DNA from: Polyangium spumosum
Lineage (GTDB): Bacteria; Myxococcota_A; Polyangia; Polyangiales; Polyangiaceae
Direction: 5' to 3'
Length of the DNA stretch: 64,000 nt
Assembly: GCF_009649845.1 (NCBI RefSeq)
Contig: NZ_WJIE01000003.1
Location: forward strand, 1-64,000
Below, in pieces: positions 18,064 through 28,548 of the stretch. Position 1 is the stretch's first letter, and each line of letters starts with the position of its first letter. The notes under the pieces were generated by a model. That model was given only the letters and a program-made list of their open reading frames with translations, was not told the DNA's origin and searched no databases. A program made the position numbers and the translations under genes.

Positions 18064-18183
18064 GGATGCAAGATCCTACGAGCGCTCACCGAGCGCAAGA
18101 GGGAGGCGGATTTCTGTCGCCCCCGAGAAAAAAAACAGGGGCTCGAAATTTCTCCCCCCTCGCTGACGAACAGGGCGGCGAGG

Positions 18184-18777
18184 ATGCAGCCCGCACCCAT
18201 GACACCAAACATCCCCGGCCCGAAGGCGACGCCCCGAACGGCGGCCGTCTCACCGGAGGAGACAGCTTCGCTACGACAGATCGTCGTGGCGGTGGTGGCG
18301 TGTGTCCTCGGCGAACGCCGGGATCACCCGGACGTCGAGGATTGCACGCACGAGGCGCTCTCCCGCGCGCTCGAAGGCAAGAGCCGACTGCGCGACGGAG
18401 AGCCGCTCCGACCGTGGGTGATCGGCATCGCGCGGCACGTGGCGCTCGACGCGCTGCGGAGCCGCAAGCGCACGCGGCGGGTGGAGGCGCGGATGGAGTC
18501 TGCATCCGCGTCCGAGGACACCACGACGGCCTGGCTCGACCTGGTGCCGGACCCTTCGCCGGGTCCGGAGGAGCGCACGGCGAGCGCCGAGCGAGCGACC
18601 CGACTGGAGCGGGCGCTCGGCACGTTGCCCGAGGAGCAGCGGCGCGCGCTGGTGATGTTCCACGTCGAGGGGCTCGGATACCAGGATATTTGCAAGCGCC
18701 TCGGCGTCCCGCTCGGGACCGTGGCGACGTGGCTCGCGCGCGGCCGGCGGCTGCTCGCGGAGACGGTCGGCGAATGA
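18184..18777 (+). CDS. ECF RNA polymerase sigma factor
   Basis: About 197 residues. Region 2 includes DVEDCTHEALSRALEGKSRL and PWVIGIARHVALDALRSRKR; region 4 includes LPEEQRRALVMFHVEGLGY and DICKRLGVPLGTVATWLARG, a clear helix-turn-helix. ATG 18184 is almost adjacent to GGCGAGG; ATG 18199 is an alternative. It is the first of three tightly packed genes with an anti-sigma factor and a membrane STN-bactofilin protein, so its activity is probably held by that anti-sigma and it may control its own operon. The 120-bp upstream gap shows an A8 run but no promoter I can assign. Confidence 0.88.
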   Translation: MQPAPMTPNIPGPKATPRTAAVSPEETASLRQIVVAVVACVLGERRDHPDVEDCTHEALSRALEGKSRLRDGEPLRPWVIGIARHVALDALRSRKRTRRVEARMESASASEDTTTAWLDLVPDPSPGPEERTASAERATRLERALGTLPEEQRRALVMFHVEGLGYQDICKRLGVPLGTVATWLARGRRLLAETVGE

Positions 18778-18804
18778 TTCCGTGAAGATAGAGGAGCGAC
18801 GGTG

Positions 18805-19371
18805 ATGGACGATCTCGACAAACTCCCGCCGGATCTGGCCTTCCAGCACGACGGACACGTGACGGATGTCGTGCTCTCGAGCGTGGCCGACGGAGAAGCG
18901 GGGATCGTCCCGGCAGACGCCCTCTCTCACCTCGACGGTTGTGACCATTGCGCAGAGCGCCTCGGCGCGGAGGCGCTGCTCTCGGTGCACGCGGGTGAAT
19001 TGCTCGCGGAGCTGGCGGAGCCGTCGTTCGCCCCGGTCAGGGTGGCCGAAAAGGCGGCGGCGAAGGCCCCCGCGTCCGTGCGGGGCCTCGCGACGCTGCC
19101 GAAGCGCGCGGTCCTGGGTGCGCTCCTCCTGGCGGCGCTCGGCGCGTTGCCGGCGATTCTGGATCAAATCGCCCACGTCCCGACGCTCGTCGGGACGATC
19201 GGGCACGCCATGCTCATGCTCGGGCGGAGCGCGGCGGTCGTATCGAAGAGTGAAATGTTCCCGGCGCTCGCCTTCGCGGCGTCGGCGGTGCTCATGATTT
19301 CGGGCCTCGTCGTATCGCGCGTGTCGCGTCCGGGGTCCTCGAACGATTTTGCGCAAGAAGGAGGCGTGTGA
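18805..19371 (+). CDS. Zinc-finger-type anti-sigma factor with membrane segment
   Basis: About 188 residues. ATG 18805 follows GAGGAGCGAC; GTG 18802 is in frame one codon earlier. The N-terminus carries an H-x3-C-x2-C motif (HLDGCDHC, about residues 45-52), the zinc-binding anti-sigma signature that embraces the sigma factor. Further on are two hydrophobic stretches (about 92-112 and 150-172) that would place the protein in the inner membrane. It sits 27 bp after the ECF sigma gene and 1 bp before the STN-bactofilin gene, so it is the likely partner of both. Release of the sigma factor on an envelope signal is inferred. Confidence 0.8.
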   Translation: MDDLDKLPPDLAFQHDGHVTDVVLSSVADGEAGIVPADALSHLDGCDHCAERLGAEALLSVHAGELLAELAEPSFAPVRVAEKAAAKAPASVRGLATLPKRAVLGALLLAALGALPAILDQIAHVPTLVGTIGHAMLMLGRSAAVVSKSEMFPALAFAASAVLMISGLVVSRVSRPGSSNDFAQEGGV

Positions 19372-19372
19372 C

Positions 19373-20734
19373 ATGCGTGGACTTTCTGGGCTCGCGTTCT
19401 CGCTGTTGGCTCTGACGACCGCGGCCCCCGCGCTCGGGGCGGTCGAGAAACAAGGCGAATGGCCGGCAGAGGAGAAGAAGATCAGCCTCGACGTCGATCG
19501 CGTGCCGCAGGAGGACGCCATCAAGCGCCTCGCCGAGGCCGCGGGCTGGAGCGTCGTGATCCACGCCCCCTCGAACGAGCCCGCGTCCCTGCACGTCAAG
19601 GACCAGCCCGCCGACAAGGTCCTCGCGCTCCTGCTCGAGGGCTCCGATTACGTCGCGCGCCGCGACGGCACGTTGATCTCGATCTCCCGCGCCTCGGCGG
19701 CGAAGGCCTCGGACGCCCCCGCGGCGCCGCCCGTGCCGCCCGTGCCGCCCGTGCCGCCGGTCCCGGCCGTGCCGCCGGTGCCGCCCGTGCCGCCTGTCCC
19801 GCCAAACCTTTCGGCGGACGCGCCGGCGGCCGAGGAGGGCGAGGGCGGCGAGGCGAAGGCGAGGAAGGGCGAGGGCAAGGATCGTGAGGTGGTGGGGCAG
19901 AGCCTCACCATCGAGAAGGACGAGGTCGTCAAGGACGTCCATCTGGTCGGCGGCGCGCTCACGATTCGCGGGACCGTCACGGGCGACGTGGAGGTCGCGG
20001 GCGGGACGGTGACGCTCGAGCCGGGCGCGCACGTGATGGGGGATGCCCAGGTGATGGGCGGGTCGCTCCACGTGACGAAGGGCGCGCGCCTCGACGGCGA
20101 CGCGAGAATCGTGGGCGGCAAGCTCGTGCGGGAGGAAGGGGCGGTCGTCAAGGGTGATGTCTCGACGCGTATCCAGGCCGACGACGACGATGAGTCGACG
20201 AACGCGCAGCGCTTCATGCGTGAGGCCAGCGAATCGATGACGGGCGGGGCGCTGCTCTTCGCGCTCGGCGCGGTCTTGCTCGCGCTCTTCACGAAGCGCG
20301 CGGAGTCGCTCAAGGTGGAGATCGCGGCCCGACCGATGCGCTCGTTCGCGCTCGGGGTCGTGGGCTCGCTCGGCGCGGTCGCGCTGCTCGTGGCGCTCTG
20401 CATCACGGTGGTGGGCATTCCGGTCGCGGTCGTGGGGCTCCTGGCGGGGGTGTTCGGGGTCTTCGCGGCGATGTGCGCGGTGCTGGAGGTCGTGGGTCGC
20501 GCGCTCATCGGGCACAAGACGAAGAACGAATATGCGCACCTCGCCTTCGGTTGCGCGCTCTTCGTGCTGGCCGGCATGCTCCCGGTGGTGGGCGACATCG
20601 TGCCGGTGGTCGTGGTGCTCGTGGCGATCGGCAGCCTCGTGGCGACGCGGGCGGCGGGCCTGATCCCCATGAAGAAGGGGGCTTCGACGAAGGTGGACGA
20701 TTCGCATCCGTATCGGAGCGCCGAGATCGTCTGA
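19373..20734 (+). CDS. STN domain-bactofilin-like membrane protein
   Basis: About 453 residues with a signal peptide (SLLALTTAAPALGA). Residues about 30-95 match a secretin/TonB N-terminal (STN) domain: ISLDVDRVPQEDAIKRLAEA, ending with YVARRDGTLISISRA. A Pro/Val linker (repeated PPV, about 115-145) leads to a polymer-forming bactofilin-like beta-helix (about 175-265; repeats of the LTIRGTVTGDVEVAGGTV kind), then four hydrophobic helices (about 285-440). STN domains in FecA/FecR-type systems carry signals across the envelope to an ECF sigma pathway, and this gene is third in such an operon. The fusion itself is unusual. The strong terminator at 20754-20796 closes the unit. Confidence 0.78.
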   Translation: MRGLSGLAFSLLALTTAAPALGAVEKQGEWPAEEKKISLDVDRVPQEDAIKRLAEAAGWSVVIHAPSNEPASLHVKDQPADKVLALLLEGSDYVARRDGTLISISRASAAKASDAPAAPPVPPVPPVPPVPAVPPVPPVPPVPPNLSADAPAAEEGEGGEAKARKGEGKDREVVGQSLTIEKDEVVKDVHLVGGALTIRGTVTGDVEVAGGTVTLEPGAHVMGDAQVMGGSLHVTKGARLDGDARIVGGKLVREEGAVVKGDVSTRIQADDDDESTNAQRFMREASESMTGGALLFALGAVLLALFTKRAESLKVEIAARPMRSFALGVVGSLGAVALLVALCITVVGIPVAVVGLLAGVFGVFAAMCAVLEVVGRALIGHKTKNEYAHLAFGCALFVLAGMLPVVGDIVPVVVVLVAIGSLVATRAAGLIPMKKGASTKVDDSHPYRSAEIV

Positions 20735-20753
20735 TTCGAGCTCCTTCCCGATG

Positions 20754-20796
20754 AAAAAGGCCGCGCTCCTCCGGGAGACGCGGCCTTTCTTTTTTG
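20754..20796. terminator. Bidirectional rho-independent terminator
   Basis: AAAAAGGCCGCG pairs with CGCGGCCTTTCTT across a loop of about 13 bases; the plus strand continues into a T-run and the minus strand also ends in a T-run, so it can stop both the sigma operon and the convergent VIT/VWA gene. Confidence 0.85.
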
Positions 20797-20805
20797 TGCG
20801 ATACG

Positions 20806-23800
20806 TCAGGGCGCCACGGAGACCACCGCCGCCGTCCGCGCGCCCTGCCCGCCGCGCACCTCGAACCTCTTGATTGTATCGTCCAGACGAACCACGAGCT
20901 CTCCCCGCGTGGCCGCAAGGCCTCCGGTGACGAGGACGCGGTACGTCCCGCTCGACGCATTCGCCGTGACCCACGACGCGCCCGAGCGGCCCGTCCCCGG
21001 CACGATCGGCGTCGCGACGCGGCCCGCCGGGTCGATCATGACGACGCGCGGACACCCCTCGACGCCCTCGGCGCACGTGAGCTTCGCCGAGATCCGTTCG
21101 CCCGCGGGCTCGCCCGCCGCGTGGGCCGGCGCCTCGCCCTTTTCGAGGGCCTCCCGCAGGGACACGAGGCGCTTGCTCGGGTTTGTCGCGGCCGCGATCG
21201 CCGCGAGCACGACGTTACGCTCGCCGAGGACCCGCGCGCGGCAGCGGAGCGCGTCGTACGTGCCGTTCGCGTCGGCCGGGCGGAGCTCGGCATACGAGCG
21301 GAAATGGGCGCAGGCCCGGCGCTCGTCGCCCGACGCCTCGAAGGCCCGCGCCGCGCGCCTGTGGGCGGCGGCATTCGACGGATCGAGCTCCGCCTGATTG
21401 TCGAGCGCGACGAGCGCGGCTGTGTCCTCGCCGAGCGCCGCGGCGGCCTCCGCGTGGAGCTCGTGGGCGCGGGCGCGGTCGGGGTCGAGCTCGATGTATT
21501 TCGAGGCCTCGCGGAGCGCCGCCTCGAATCGACCTCGCGCGAGCAGGCTCGTGATCCACGCCTCGCGCGCCCGGCGGCTCTCCGGCGCCTCGCGGCTCGC
21601 CTTCTCGAGCTTCGCGAGCGCGTCCTTGCCCGCGCCGCGCCACGCCTCGTCGCCTTTGCCGATCCAGGAGGAGGCGCCCCACCTGGACGCCGGACGAGAG
21701 GCGCGCGCCAACGACGAGCCGCCGCTGGGCGAGAACAGGATCGGGTAATTCACGGTCACGATCCCGCCCTCCGGCTGGGGGAACGAGAGGCCCTGGAAGG
21801 CGCGGACCACGCAGGTGACGACCTCCGCGTTCGGCAGATCGCTGCCGCCATTGGCCACGTTCACGACCGAGCCGTCACGGCCAATGACGAACCGGACGGC
21901 GACGCGCCCCGAGAGGTCGGGGTTCGTCCGCAGCCCACGCTCGTAGCAGAGGCGGAATCGCCCGAAGTTCCGGCGCACGATACGCTGGATGATCTCGGGC
22001 GGGAGCCTCCCGCTCACGCTCGCCGCGCCCATACGCACGGCCGGGCTCCCGTTCCACGACGGAGCCGCCGCTCCGCCGCCGAGGGTCCCGATCCTCCCGT
22101 GACTCGCGCCAAACCCTTGCCCGAGCCCGCCCCCGCCCTCGCCAATCCCGGACAAACCGAGCCCGCCGGCGCCGAACGAATCGCCGACCGAGTCGCCCCA
22201 TCCCCCGCGGCCCGGCTCGACCGCGGTGGAGAGGCCCGTCTTGCCCTGCGTGCGCGGAATGCCGAACGCGGCGAACATGCGGTCGTTCTCCAGGACGAGC
22301 AGCGACGTGAGGCGGCTCTGCACGTGGTATTGCTGGGAGAGCGCGACGGTCTCCTTGGCGGCGGCGTCGTCCGAGGTCCGCCCGAGCTCGCGAATCCGCG
22401 CCGTGGCCCAGCGCCGCGCGAGGACCTTCCGATCGGCGCCGGGCGCCGCGGCGAATACGAGCCTCCGCGCTTCCATGACCTCCATGCCGTCGAATTCGCC
22501 CCGGAGCACCACGTCGGCGCTCTCGGCCGAGGGCGCCCCGGCCATTCGACCCACGAGGACCACCTCCTCGCCGGCGCGCAGAGCCGGGAGCTTGCGCGGA
22601 AAGACGTCGTCGAACCCCGCCGGCAGCTCGAGCTTCGCATGCACGAGGAGCGGCACGTCGAGGCCCTTCGCGAGGGTATGCGCGCGTTGCGCGAGCGATC
22701 CGCTGCCTGCCGCGAGCCGCTCGTACGAGGCCGAGAGCTCCTCCGCGAGGCCGCCGAGCACGAGCTCGTCAATGGACGGACCCGCGCCGAACAGGCGGAG
22801 CTCGGCCTGTTTGTCCACGAGCGCCGGGCGGACCCGCGCGGCGATCGAATCGACCTTCAATTCGCCCGCGGAGGGCGCGCCGTCGCCGAGATACACGACC
22901 TGTCCGCGCGCCTTCGTCTCGACCCGCGCGAGGCCGGAGACGAGCGCCGAGGCGAGGTCGGAGGCGCCCTCGGGCGCGCGCTCGTGCAGGAATCGAGAGG
23001 CCTCGGCGAGGGAGGCGTCGCTCTTCCTGGCGAGGCCCCGCTCGGGATAGGAGACACAATCGCTGTCGCAAAGCAGGACCACGAAGCGCTCGTCTTCCCG
23101 CAATCGACGCAAGATCACCTCGGCGACGGCGACCTCGGCGGAGAGGCCCTCGCGCGTCACGCCGTGGCTCGCGTCGAGGACGATTACCTTCTCGTCACGC
23201 GGCGCGAGCACGCTCTCGGCGGCCGGCGTCGGGACGGGCACACGTACCGCGAAAAACCCGGGGGCCCCCCCCTCGCCGCCCTCGACCGCGACGGGGAGGA
23301 CGGGCGCCTCGGGCCGCGGGAATTCGAGGACGAAATCGGCGTCGGGGACGAACGACTCGGCCTGGAAATCGGCCTCGAGGCGGCCCTCCGTGGTGCGGAG
23401 CGAGGCCGCGTGCCCGAGGACCTTCGCCTCGGCCGCGGCGCCGCCCGCGTCCTCCACCGTGACGTGGACGCGGAAATCGTCCATTCGAACGGCCCGATCC
23501 TCGCCGAGCGAGAGCGGATACGTGTACCGCGCGACGCCGTTCGTCACGGGCAGGACCTCGTCGTAGGCGAGGATCACCTTGCGGCTGCCGCGCGCCGGCA
23601 TCGGGAAGATCTTCAGCGAGAAGGAGCTGTTCTGCGTCCATTCGAGCAGCGCCGGGTCGCGCGGGCGCACGGTGTCGTCGACGATGCCCTGGAAGATGCG
23701 GGCCGCCCGCGCGCGCTCGACCATCTCGCCCTCGACGAGCTCGTCGCCCACCCAGAGCGCGAGGCGCGACAAGCTCGCGTCCGGCGGGAGCGGGAAGACG

Positions 23801-24177
23801 TAGCGGCCTTCGAGGACGGTGTTCGTGTCGTTCGCGAGCTCCTCCTCGATCTCGGTGCGCGCGAATCCGTCACGAATGATCACGCGCACGGCGTGGGCGC
23901 GCAGGCGCACGCCCGGGACGACGGTGCTCGTCCCCGGGAGGCGGCCCGTCACCGTGCCGAAGCCGCGGGGCGCGAGGAGGGTCTCTGCTTTGGATTCTTC
24001 CTCGACGAAATGGTCCTCGGCCATGGCGGAGGCCGTCTCGAGAATGGCAGGGGCGCCGCGGGTCGCGGCGAGGGTGGCCTGCGGGTCGTCGGCCTCGTCG
24101 GGCGCGGCGAGGCATCCGGAGACGCCCGCGAAGAGCAAGAGGACGTGGGCGGCGACGAGGGGGCGAGGACGGCGCAT
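20806..24177 (-). CDS. VIT/VWA lipoprotein with AgmX-type and TPR modules
   Basis: About 1123 residues. ATG 24177 (MRRPRPLVAA) gives a signal peptide with lipobox ending in Cys22. Domains in order: a VIT domain (about 75-205, with YVFPLPPDASLSRLALWVG and a RAARIFQGIVDDTVRPRDPA stretch as in inter-alpha-trypsin-inhibitor heavy chains); a VWA domain (about 305-470) whose MIDAS is altered (VLDASHGV instead of DxSxS); a Gly-rich linker; an AgmX/PglI C-terminal-type domain (about 729-815, RIVRRNFGRFRLCYERGL); TPR-like helices (about 840-990); and a small C-terminal domain. AgmX-type domains occur in myxobacterial motility proteins. A role in surface protein interaction is inferred. The gene is divergent from the kinase at 24245. 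Confidence 0.8.
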   Translation of the reverse strand: MRRPRPLVAAHVLLLFAGVSGCLAAPDEADDPQATLAATRGAPAILETASAMAEDHFVEEESKAETLLAPRGFGTVTGRLPGTSTVVPGVRLRAHAVRVIIRDGFARTEIEEELANDTNTVLEGRYVFPLPPDASLSRLALWVGDELVEGEMVERARAARIFQGIVDDTVRPRDPALLEWTQNSSFSLKIFPMPARGSRKVILAYDEVLPVTNGVARYTYPLSLGEDRAVRMDDFRVHVTVEDAGGAAAEAKVLGHAASLRTTEGRLEADFQAESFVPDADFVLEFPRPEAPVLPVAVEGGEGGAPGFFAVRVPVPTPAAESVLAPRDEKVIVLDASHGVTREGLSAEVAVAEVILRRLREDERFVVLLCDSDCVSYPERGLARKSDASLAEASRFLHERAPEGASDLASALVSGLARVETKARGQVVYLGDGAPSAGELKVDSIAARVRPALVDKQAELRLFGAGPSIDELVLGGLAEELSASYERLAAGSGSLAQRAHTLAKGLDVPLLVHAKLELPAGFDDVFPRKLPALRAGEEVVLVGRMAGAPSAESADVVLRGEFDGMEVMEARRLVFAAAPGADRKVLARRWATARIRELGRTSDDAAAKETVALSQQYHVQSRLTSLLVLENDRMFAAFGIPRTQGKTGLSTAVEPGRGGWGDSVGDSFGAGGLGLSGIGEGGGGLGQGFGASHGRIGTLGGGAAAPSWNGSPAVRMGAASVSGRLPPEIIQRIVRRNFGRFRLCYERGLRTNPDLSGRVAVRFVIGRDGSVVNVANGGSDLPNAEVVTCVVRAFQGLSFPQPEGGIVTVNYPILFSPSGGSSLARASRPASRWGASSWIGKGDEAWRGAGKDALAKLEKASREAPESRRAREAWITSLLARGRFEAALREASKYIELDPDRARAHELHAEAAAALGEDTAALVALDNQAELDPSNAAAHRRAARAFEASGDERRACAHFRSYAELRPADANGTYDALRCRARVLGERNVVLAAIAAATNPSKRLVSLREALEKGEAPAHAAGEPAGERISAKLTCAEGVEGCPRVVMIDPAGRVATPIVPGTGRSGASWVTANASSGTYRVLVTGGLAATRGELVVRLDDTIKRFEVRGGQGARTAAVVSVAP

Positions 24178-24244
24178 GCGGGGTGCGGACGCCGCCGGCG
24201 GCCGAAGGTTCCCGCCTGCGGTCGTTCTCGGGTAAGGTCCGCCC

Positions 24245-25584
24245 GTGCCCGCGCCGTTCGTGCCCGAGCTCTTCGGCGACTTCCTCCTCGTGCAGCTCCT
24301 CTCGCGGCGCGCGCGGTCGGACGTGCTCGTCGCCGTCCGGCTCGGCGACCGGAGCGGGCAGACGTTCGTGGTGAAGCGGCCCGTGCTGGGCGAACGCGCC
24401 TCGGGCCGCGCCGCGCAGGCCATCCAGCGCGAAGGCGAGGTGCTCGCCGAGGTGCGCGCCTCGGCCCTGCCCGCCCTCGCGGCGCGCGGCGAGCTCGCGG
24501 GCCTGCCGTACGTGGCCATCGAACACGTGCGCGGGGCGCCGCTCGACGAGGTCACGAGCGGGGAGCCGCCGATGCCCGAGGGCGCGGTGCGCGCGGTGGC
24601 GCTCGACGTCGCGCGGGCGCTCGCGGCGCTGCACGAGAAGGGCTGGGTGCACGGCGACCTCGCGGCCTCGAACGTGATGATCGACGAGACCGGCGAGGCG
24701 AAGCTCGTCGACCTCGGCCTCGCGCGGCGCGCGGGCGAGGCGCGGGCCGAGGTCGCGGGGACGCCGGGTTATCTGGCCCCGGAGGCGGCGCTGCCCGGCG
24801 AGGCGAGCGCCGCGAGTGACGTCTACGGCTGGGCGGTGGTGGTCGCCGAGTGCGCGCTCGGGCGGCGCATCTTCCCGGAGGACGACCTCGCCTCGGCCGG
24901 CGCGCGTGGCGAGCCTCCGCGGGACCTCGCGGCGTGGGACGCGCGCGTGCCGGGCCTCGTCGCGGCGCTCGCGCGGGACCCGGCGCGCAGGCCCACGAGC
25001 GCGTCGATCGTGCAGGGCCTCTCGGCGCTCGCGCTCGATCGGGAGGCCCTCGCCGCGCGTGTCGCGGCGCATCACGCGCGCGCCCCCGAGGAGCCAACGG
25101 CGCTCGCGCCGCTCGTGGTACCCGAGGCGCGTGGTTCGTCCGAAAGACCCGCGCTCGCCGCGGCGGCCCCCGCGCCCGCGCCCGCGCCGCCCCCCCCGCC
25201 CCCCCCGCCCCCCCCGCCCCCCCCGCCCGCGCCGCCGCCGAGGCGCCCCTCGAACGTGTATTTGCCCGTCGCCCTCGGCGCCGTGCTCCTCTTCGTGATG
25301 GGGCAGGTCTCGGCGCGCGTGATGGTGCGCAATCAGCGGGGCTCGGTCTCGCTCGCGGCCGTCGCAGGTCGGCGCGCGCAGGTCGAGGTCGACGGGCAGA
25401 AGGTTGTCTTGCCCGCTGATGGAAGGCTCGAGCTCCGGCCGGGGGAGCACACGGTCGTCGTCGTGCTTCCGAAGGGCGCGCGGCGCGAGTACACCTTCCG
25501 GATGCGCCCGAACGAGCAGGTGGTGCTCGTGTCCCCGAAGAAGGCGGGCAACAAGGACGACGAGGAGGCAGAGGAGCGCGAGCC

Positions 25585-25588
<4 letters not shown>
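24245..25588 (+). CDS. Atypical Ser/Thr protein kinase with Pro-rich linker and membrane anchor
   Basis: About 447 residues from GTG 24245. The kinase domain (about 10-270) has the ATP-binding Lys44 (FVVKRP), the catalytic loop as HGDLAASN (136-143) instead of HRDLKPEN, and DLG (156-158) for DFG, with the APE motif in GYLAPE. The Gly-rich P-loop is missing ([11 protein letters not shown]), so activity may be altered. A run of about 14 Pro (near 316-330), encoded by repeated C8 tracts, leads to a transmembrane helix (about 341-360) and a PEGA-like periplasmic tail. ATGA overlap (25585-25588) couples it to an FHA-domain sigma-54 activator, a plausible phospho-Thr-dependent partner. Confidence 0.83.
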
Positions 25589-27057
<1,469 letters not shown>

Positions 27058-27064
27058 GGCGACC

Positions 27065-27928
27065 ATGAGCGCGCTGCGTATCCTCCTCGCCGGCGCGACC
27101 GGCGCCGTCGGCGCCGAGGCCCTGCGGCTCCTCCGCGCGGAGGGCCATTTCGTGCGCACGTTCTCCCGCAGCGCGAAGAATGCCGAAAAGATACGCCCGC
27201 TCGCGAGCGAGGTCGTCCTCGGGGACGCGACGCGGGCCGGTTCGCTCGGCGAGGCCCTCGCGGGGATCGACGTCGTCGTCTCCTGCCTCGGCGCGAACGT
27301 GGCGCTCGGGTTCTCCGAGCGGCGCTCCTTTCGCGACGTGGACCTCGTCGCCCACCGGAACCTGCTCGAAGCGGCGCGGCGCGCCTCGGCCAGGCGATTC
27401 GTGTATCTCTCCGCGCACCCCGGGCCCGGATACGATCATACGCGGTACATCCGGGCGCACCTCGACACCGAGGACCTGATCCGCGCCTCGGGGCTCTCGT
27501 GTTCGTTCGTCCGGCCAACCGGGATTTATTCGGCGCTCGGGGACCTCGTCGAGATGGCCCGCGCGGGGTTTGGCTCCGTCGTCGGCGACGGGACGGCGAA
27601 GGCGAACCCGGTGCACCCGATCTGCGTCGCGGAGGTCGTGGCCTCGGTGGTGGAGCAGGGGCCCGAGGTCGTCACGGTGGGCGGGCCGGAGATCCTGACC
27701 CGCGAGGAGATCCTGCGGATCGCGTTCGAGGTCGTGGGGAAGAGGCCGCGGATCGTGCACGTGCCGAAGGGCGTGTTCCAGCTCTGGAGCGCCGCGCTCA
27801 GGCTCCCGCACCCGCGCCTCGCCGACATGATGGAGTTCGTCGCGGCCGTCACGACCTCGGATTCGGTGGCCGAGGCGCGAGGGACGCGCCCGATCCGGCC
27901 GTGGTTCGAGGCGCTCGCGGGCCAGTAA
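27065..27928 (+). CDS. NAD(P)-binding SDR/NmrA-like protein
   Basis: About 287 residues. The N-terminal Rossmann motif is ILLAGATGAVGAEALRLL (G-x-T-G-x-x-G). The body matches the atypical short-chain dehydrogenase group (NmrA/NDUFA9-like): GDATRAGSLGEALAGIDVVV, then FVYLSAHPGP, then SFVRPTGIYSALGDLVEMA. The usual catalytic Tyr-x3-Lys is not evident, as in members that bind cofactor for sensing or assembly. It begins 8 bp after the sigma-54 activator gene and is probably co-transcribed with it. Substrate unknown. Confidence 0.82.
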   Translation: MSALRILLAGATGAVGAEALRLLRAEGHFVRTFSRSAKNAEKIRPLASEVVLGDATRAGSLGEALAGIDVVVSCLGANVALGFSERRSFRDVDLVAHRNLLEAARRASARRFVYLSAHPGPGYDHTRYIRAHLDTEDLIRASGLSCSFVRPTGIYSALGDLVEMARAGFGSVVGDGTAKANPVHPICVAEVVASVVEQGPEVVTVGGPEILTREEILRIAFEVVGKRPRIVHVPKGVFQLWSAALRLPHPRLADMMEFVAAVTTSDSVAEARGTRPIRPWFEALAGQ

Positions 27929-28054
27929 TCGACCTCGTGCCGGCCCCCCGGCCCTGCGCGCGCCCTGCCGCACCGGGCGCCCGATTCCGCAGGTGCGGCG
28001 CCCGCTCCGCAGGCCAAACCCCGCAAAATCGGCCTGGATCCAGACTCGAACCCC

Positions 28055-28070
28055 TGGCACGCCGCGTGCT
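28055..28070 (+). promoter_or_regulatory. Sigma-54-type promoter for the Lys-rich secreted protein
   Basis: TGGCACGCCGCGTGCT has the invariant GG (28056-28057) and GC (28068-28069) exactly 10 bp apart, and matches the -24 element TGGCACG perfectly; the -12 element reads GTGCT against TTGCT. The predicted start of transcription is near 28081 and the ATG is at 28117. Nearly the same element occurs at 39341-39356. Confidence 0.6.
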
Positions 28071-28116
28071 CTTCCTCCGCTCGAACCACGGCAATCGCCC
28101 GTAAAGGAGCCCCGCC

Positions 28117-28548
28117 ATGTCGAGCCTTCGTTCTTTCGTTCGCCCCGTCGCCCTCGCCTTCGCTTTTGCGCTCGCGACCGCCCCGATCGCCGCCTCCGCC
28201 GAGGAGAAAGGCAAGACGCCCCGGGTCGAGAAGATCGACAAGAAGAAACACGGCAAGGGCGAGTTCCCCGTCGACGCGGCCCGCTTCGACGAGAAGGTCG
28301 AGGCGAAGATCAAGCGCGCCCGCGAGCAAATGGAGGCGCTGCTCGCCGCGCATCCCCTGCCGGAGTCGATGAAGGCGCAAATTCGCAAGGACTTCGAGGC
28401 AGGCGTCGTCGCGATCCGCGCCGCCGCGAAGGAGGCGGGCAAGGACGGCAAAGTGACGCGCGACGAGGCGAAGGACGTGAAGAAGCTCGCGAAGGAGCTG
28501 AAGAAGTCCGCGCGCGAGAAGTACGGCAAAGAGGCGCGGCGCCGTTAA
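28117..28548 (+). CDS. Small secreted Lys-rich protein, probably sigma-54-dependent
   Basis: About 143 residues. Starts at an ATG with AAAGGAG upstream. Cleavable signal peptide (VALAFAFALATAPIAASA) followed by a very basic, helical mature protein (many Lys/Arg, few aromatic residues). A DGKVTRDEAKDV stretch near residue 110 is weakly EF-hand-like. A DNA- or polyanion-binding role in the periplasm is possible, but no family is recognised. A sigma-54-type promoter lies 47-62 bp upstream. The TAA stop lies within TTAA shared with the convergent ceramidase-like gene. Confidence 0.78.
   Translation: MSSLRSFVRPVALAFAFALATAPIAASAEEKGKTPRVEKIDKKKHGKGEFPVDAARFDEKVEAKIKRAREQMEALLAAHPLPESMKAQIRKDFEAGVVAIRAAAKEAGKDGKVTRDEAKDVKKLAKELKKSAREKYGKEARRR

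Noticed and set aside
20794-24819. Long plus-strand frame of about 1341 codons opposite the VIT/VWA gene
   Set aside because: Shadow frame with no domain; the minus-strand product has clear VIT, VWA and AgmX-type modules.
28030-28075. tRNA-like GGTTCGAGTC on the minus strand
   Set aside because: The flanking bases do not form a T-stem and no acceptor or anticodon arm can be drawn; the segment is better read as a sigma-54 promoter on the plus strand.
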